Shown here piece by piece: positions 61,279-64,000 of a stretch of DNA of 64,000 nucleotides. The stretch comes from Clostridiaceae bacterium. GTDB lineage: Bacteria > Bacillota_I > Bacilli_A > Erysipelotrichales > Coprobacillaceae. Position numbers and translations under genes: made by a program. The notes below the pieces were generated by a model, which did no database searches, was not told the DNA's origin, and saw only the letters and a list, made by a program, of their open reading frames with translations. The stretch lies in assembly GCA_902363625.1 (NCBI GenBank), contig CABJAS010000010.1, forward strand, positions 1 through 64,000, written 5' to 3'. Position 1 is the first letter of the stretch. Every line of letters begins with the position of its first letter.

Positions 61279-61851
61279 TTATACCAATCCGGCTAATCCG
61301 GCAAATGCACATGCCATAATCGCTGCAGTGATTAAGGCAATAGGCACACCTTTAAACCCTTCAGGAGTTGAAGCGATTTCCAATCTTTCACGGATTGTTG
61401 CAAAGATATAGATAACTAAAGCAAACCCAATAGAAACGGCAAATCCGGCTACTGTTGCTTCAATAAATGAATAACCATCTGTAATGTTATTCAAAGTTGT
61501 CCCTAATACAGCGCAGTTTGTTGTGATTAAAGGAAGATAAACCCCTAATGCTTTATATAAAGGCGGAGATACTTTCTTTAAGAACATTTCAACAAATTGC
61601 ACTAATGAAGCGATAACTAAGATAAACGTAATTAAATCCATGTACTCAATATGGTATTTAACTAACACTTGGTAATATAAAACATGAGTGATCATAGAGG
61701 CAATAACGATAACGAATGTAACCGCAGCCCCCATTCCTAATGCACTGCTTGATTTTTTAGATACACCAAGCAATGGACACACTGCCAAGAACTTTGATAA
61801 AACAACGTTGTTGATCAGTGCCAATGAGATAAATAATGCGAATAATTCCAT
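61279..61851 (-). CDS. rnfA: Rnf electron transport complex subunit A
   Basis: 190 residues, six membrane segments, homologous to NqrE/RnfA. Start ELFALFISLALINNVVLSKFLAVCPLLGVSKK with a conserved Cys, later NCAVLGTTLNNITDGYSF with the second Cys-bearing region that binds a membrane-embedded 2Fe-2S cluster in Rnf/NQR. It follows rnfE by three bases. Confidence 0.93.
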   Translation of the reverse strand: MELFALFISLALINNVVLSKFLAVCPLLGVSKKSSSALGMGAAVTFVIVIASMITHVLYYQVLVKYHIEYMDLITFILVIASLVQFVEMFLKKVSPPLYKALGVYLPLITTNCAVLGTTLNNITDGYSFIEATVAGFAVSIGFALVIYIFATIRERLEIASTPEGFKGVPIALITAAIMACAFAGLAGLV

Positions 61852-61854
61852 CTG

Positions 61855-62511
61855 TTATTTCACCTCTGCTTTCTTTTCTGTAGCTTTTTTAATGCGACGA
61901 TTAGAAATACTGTTTATAACCCCGATTAAAGTTCCTAATGTTAAGAAAGCTCCCGCAGGCTGAGTAATCAAACCGATTGCATACTCTTTAAATAAACTGA
62001 ATTGGAAAATTACCTGTGTTGAATCGAATGGATTTACTAATGATAAACCACCTGTTCCGATTAATTCACGGAAGAAAGAAACCGCTAAGATGGCAAGCGT
62101 ATATCCTACGCCCATTCCCAAGGCATCAATCAATGAATCCAAAACCGTATTTTTACTTGCAAATGATTCTGCACGTCCTAAGATAATGCAGTTAACAACG
62201 ATCAATGGGATAAATACACCCAATGAATTATATAGAGAAATCATATAGGCATTCATTAATAGCTGCACACATTTTACAAGTGTCGCAATAATAACGATAT
62301 ATACCGGTATACGAATTTCTGAAGGAATCACTTTTCTTAAAAGTGAGATAATCACGTTTGATAAAATCAACACGCATGTTACTGCTAATCCCATCCCAAT
62401 CGCATTGGTTAAGGATGTTGTGATCGCTAAGGCAGAACACAAACCAAGCAATAAGACAAAGATTGGGTTTTCAACAGTGATTCCTTTTTTGAAAATATCA
62501 AATTTTTTCAT
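61855..62511 (-). CDS. rnfE: Rnf electron transport complex subunit E
   Basis: 218 residues, six membrane segments, homologous to NqrD/RnfE: ENPIFVLLLGLCSALAITTSL with Cys, then FIPLIVVNCIILGRAESFASKN, the pair of Cys contributing to the membrane 2Fe-2S cluster shared with RnfA. Lies between rnfG and rnfA in the usual order G-E-A. Confidence 0.93.
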   Translation of the reverse strand: MKKFDIFKKGITVENPIFVLLLGLCSALAITTSLTNAIGMGLAVTCVLILSNVIISLLRKVIPSEIRIPVYIVIIATLVKCVQLLMNAYMISLYNSLGVFIPLIVVNCIILGRAESFASKNTVLDSLIDALGMGVGYTLAILAVSFFRELIGTGGLSLVNPFDSTQVIFQFSLFKEYAIGLITQPAGAFLTLGTLIGVINSISNRRIKKATEKKAEVK

Positions 62512-62525
62512 CTGTCAACCCTCCC

Positions 62526-63023
62526 CTATTTAGAGCTGCTGAATAATTCAGCCGCTTCATTAATACCATTCACAACCGCTTGTGAAGAAATTGTCGCTCC
62601 GGAAATCGTATCCACTTCATCATCAGCAGTTGCTTCTAAAACAGATGCTTTAAAGTCTTCTCCTGCGATTTGATCTCCGATTCCAGAAGTTTCACTTGAG
62701 TAGTTTAATACTTCATACCCTACAAATTGACCTTCTGTATCAATTCCCAAAAGGAATGAAATTCCGTCTGCACCATAACCTTTTACATCAATTTTATAAG
62801 CAGTTCCGGCATCACATGTATATTGTTTTTTAACGAATTCTCCACTGACATCTTTTTCAGTGAATTTTGCATTTTCAAAAATTTTAGTTAGATACTCTGT
62901 TTCTTTAGAAGAACCATTTTCGGCAATGATAGGTGCTGTCTGACTGTTTACAAAAGAAAGACATAACCCAGAAAGCGCACTAATGACCGCTAGAAAAACA
63001 GCTAATTTAATTGTTTTACCCAT
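62526..63023 (-). CDS. rnfG: Rnf electron transport complex subunit G
   Basis: 165 residues. One N-terminal membrane segment (about 6-26), exported FMN-binding domain with YKIDVKGYGADGISFLLGIDTEGQFVGYEVL and the flavinylation motif DTISGATISSQAV; the Thr in SGAT is the ApbE target. Preceded by the tandem flavin-domain gene, 13 bp upstream. Confidence 0.93.
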   Translation of the reverse strand: MGKTIKLAVFLAVISALSGLCLSFVNSQTAPIIAENGSSKETEYLTKIFENAKFTEKDVSGEFVKKQYTCDAGTAYKIDVKGYGADGISFLLGIDTEGQFVGYEVLNYSSETSGIGDQIAGEDFKASVLEATADDEVDTISGATISSQAVVNGINEAAELFSSSK

Positions 63024-63036
63024 TGTCTAGTCCTCC

Positions 63037-64000
63037 CTAGTTACTTGCAGCGATTGCTTTTTTAACAGCTTCCATGATTCCGTTTGCTGTTTTTGTTGCA
63101 CCTGTCGCTGTATCAATTCCATCCACATCTGAAACACTGAATGAACTATTCAAGACTAAATCATAGAAATCTTGAGCTTTGCTGTTCAGTCCTTCTCCGT
63201 GAACCCCTCTGATCATATCGGCACCAAAGTCTGAAGTTTCACCATTGGCTTCCAATACTTTTACATATTCTACAGTATCTCCTGATACTTTTACTTCAAT
63301 TTTCATTGGATTTGATGCTCCGGCATAACCGTTTGCACTAATCACATACGCTCCATCAGCATTTGGTGCTAAAACATCATTGACAATTGTCATTGCTGTC
63401 TTCATTGCATCCACAATACCTGTCGCTGTCATTGTTGCTCCTGTTGCAGTATCGATGCCATCTACATCTCCGAAAGCAACTTGAGAATTCAATACTTTAT
63501 CATAGAAGTCTTGTGCTTTACTGTTCAATCCTTCTCCATGCACACCTCTGATCATATCCGCACCAAAGTCTGAAGTTTCTCCGTTAGCTTCAATCACTTT
63601 AACACTTTCAAACATAGATGTTGCTTTATTAATAACGATTTCTAATTTCATCGGTGTTTTCTTTCCACCATATCCGTTAGCTGTTAAATTAAATGTATAA
63701 AGGTCTCCCTCTACTTTCGGTGCTGCTTCTAAAGCTCCCTTAATTGCATTCACTACTGCTTTTGCTGTATAAGTGGCTCCTGTTGCAGTATCGATACCAT
63801 CTAATTCATCAGCAGAAACACTTCCGGCAATGACTTTATCATAGAATACTTTTGCATTGGCATTTAAGCTTTCACCAACACCGCTTGTCAACAGGTCAGC
63901 ACCCCAGCCAGCAGTTTCACCTTTGTATTTAACCGGTGTTACTCCCAGACTCTTATCTCCAGAAATAGTTACAGCCAATTTAACCGGCGCACCATCTCCG
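63037..64000 (-). CDS. Tandem FMN-binding-domain protein in the rnf operon (partial, start beyond window)
   Basis: At least 320 residues; the frame stays open to the right edge, so any start shown inside is artificial. It contains three FMN-binding domains with a strict 113-residue period. Each ends with DGIDTATGATxTA, a flavinylation motif, and has GETSDFGADMIRGVHGEGLNSKAQDFYDKVLNS or a variant. The repeats are nearly identical at DNA level in places. It sits where rnfD would be expected, just before rnfG. It should be an extracytoplasmic protein carrying several covalent FMNs. Whether it is a stand-alone protein or an extension of an Rnf subunit needs the missing part. Confidence 0.85.
   Translation of the reverse strand, partial: GDGAPVKLAVTISGDKSLGVTPVKYKGETAGWGADLLTSGVGESLNANAKVFYDKVIAGSVSADELDGIDTATGATYTAKAVVNAIKGALEAAPKVEGDLYTFNLTANGYGGKKTPMKLEIVINKATSMFESVKVIEANGETSDFGADMIRGVHGEGLNSKAQDFYDKVLNSQVAFGDVDGIDTATGATMTATGIVDAMKTAMTIVNDVLAPNADGAYVISANGYAGASNPMKIEVKVSGDTVEYVKVLEANGETSDFGADMIRGVHGEGLNSKAQDFYDLVLNSSFSVSDVDGIDTATGATKTANGIMEAVKKAIAASN

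Noticed and set aside
63160..63900. Long direct repeats spaced 339 bp
   Set aside because: They are the DNA of the 113-residue FMN-binding domains, not a mobile element or assembly artefact.

Overview
The window looks like a chromosomal segment of a low-GC, Gram-positive, spore-forming anaerobe. The evidence is a complete dacF-spoIIAA-spoIIAB-sigF operon, the Firmicutes-specific primosome pair DnaB/DnaI, strong AGGAGG ribosome binding sites, intrinsic terminators after most genes, cre-like catabolite sites and a fermentative-type Rnf operon. The mix (Bacilli-like DNA machinery, clostridial Rnf and flavin proteins) fits Erysipelotrichia best; that placement is inference. No tRNA gene, CRISPR array or intact insertion sequence was seen. 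| Layout. 1-155: an rRNA-type promoter and leader pointing off the left edge. 155-6.0 kb: helicase pcrA, two paralogous XRE regulators with matching upstream elements, and a minus-strand run (rsuA-like, alkyltransferase-like, esterase, two small membrane proteins). 6-13 kb: a beta-helix lipoprotein, enolase, a YdiB-type shikimate/quinate dehydrogenase, HU, MnmM-type methyltransferase, a radical SAM protein and an RpiR regulator. 13-24 kb: an ECF-like sigma factor, an HD hydrolase, an RpiR pseudogene with one in-frame stop, an ABC-F ATPase, an ArsR-controlled metal P-type ATPase and a PEPCK-like P-loop protein. 24-31 kb: signal peptidase, the sporulation operon, acetyltransferases and an Rrf2 regulator divergent from a YhgE/Pip protein. 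33.8-36.9 kb: an anchored surface protein, a 111-bp segment bounded by perfect 17-bp inverted repeats, and a serine recombinase. 38-41 kb: a beta-glucoside/muropeptide module with cre sites. 41-45.6 kb: a flavin lipoprotein and Gx transporter, a DnaQ-BRCT exonuclease, pyk and pfkA. 45.7-55.3 kb: the replication/repair block dnaE-polA-mutM-coaE-dnaB-dnaI. 55.4-64 kb: TSCPD protein, ApbE, a GH31 glycosidase, a two-repeat FMN lipoprotein and a rnf operon (tandem flavin-domain protein, rnfG, rnfE, rnfA, a 59-residue Cys-rich membrane protein, a very short rnfB). | How genes work together. Two themes stand out. First, the surface protein, its recombinase and the inverted repeats look like a phase-variable ON/OFF switch; the best -35 in the segment currently points away from the surface gene. 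Second, ApbE (which attaches FMN to proteins), three flavin-binding proteins outside the membrane and the Rnf complex suggest an extracytoplasmic electron-transfer system in which several covalent flavins per polypeptide carry electrons. CcpA-type cre sites lie at the sugar operons and upstream of the FMN lipoprotein, so carbon status probably influences both.
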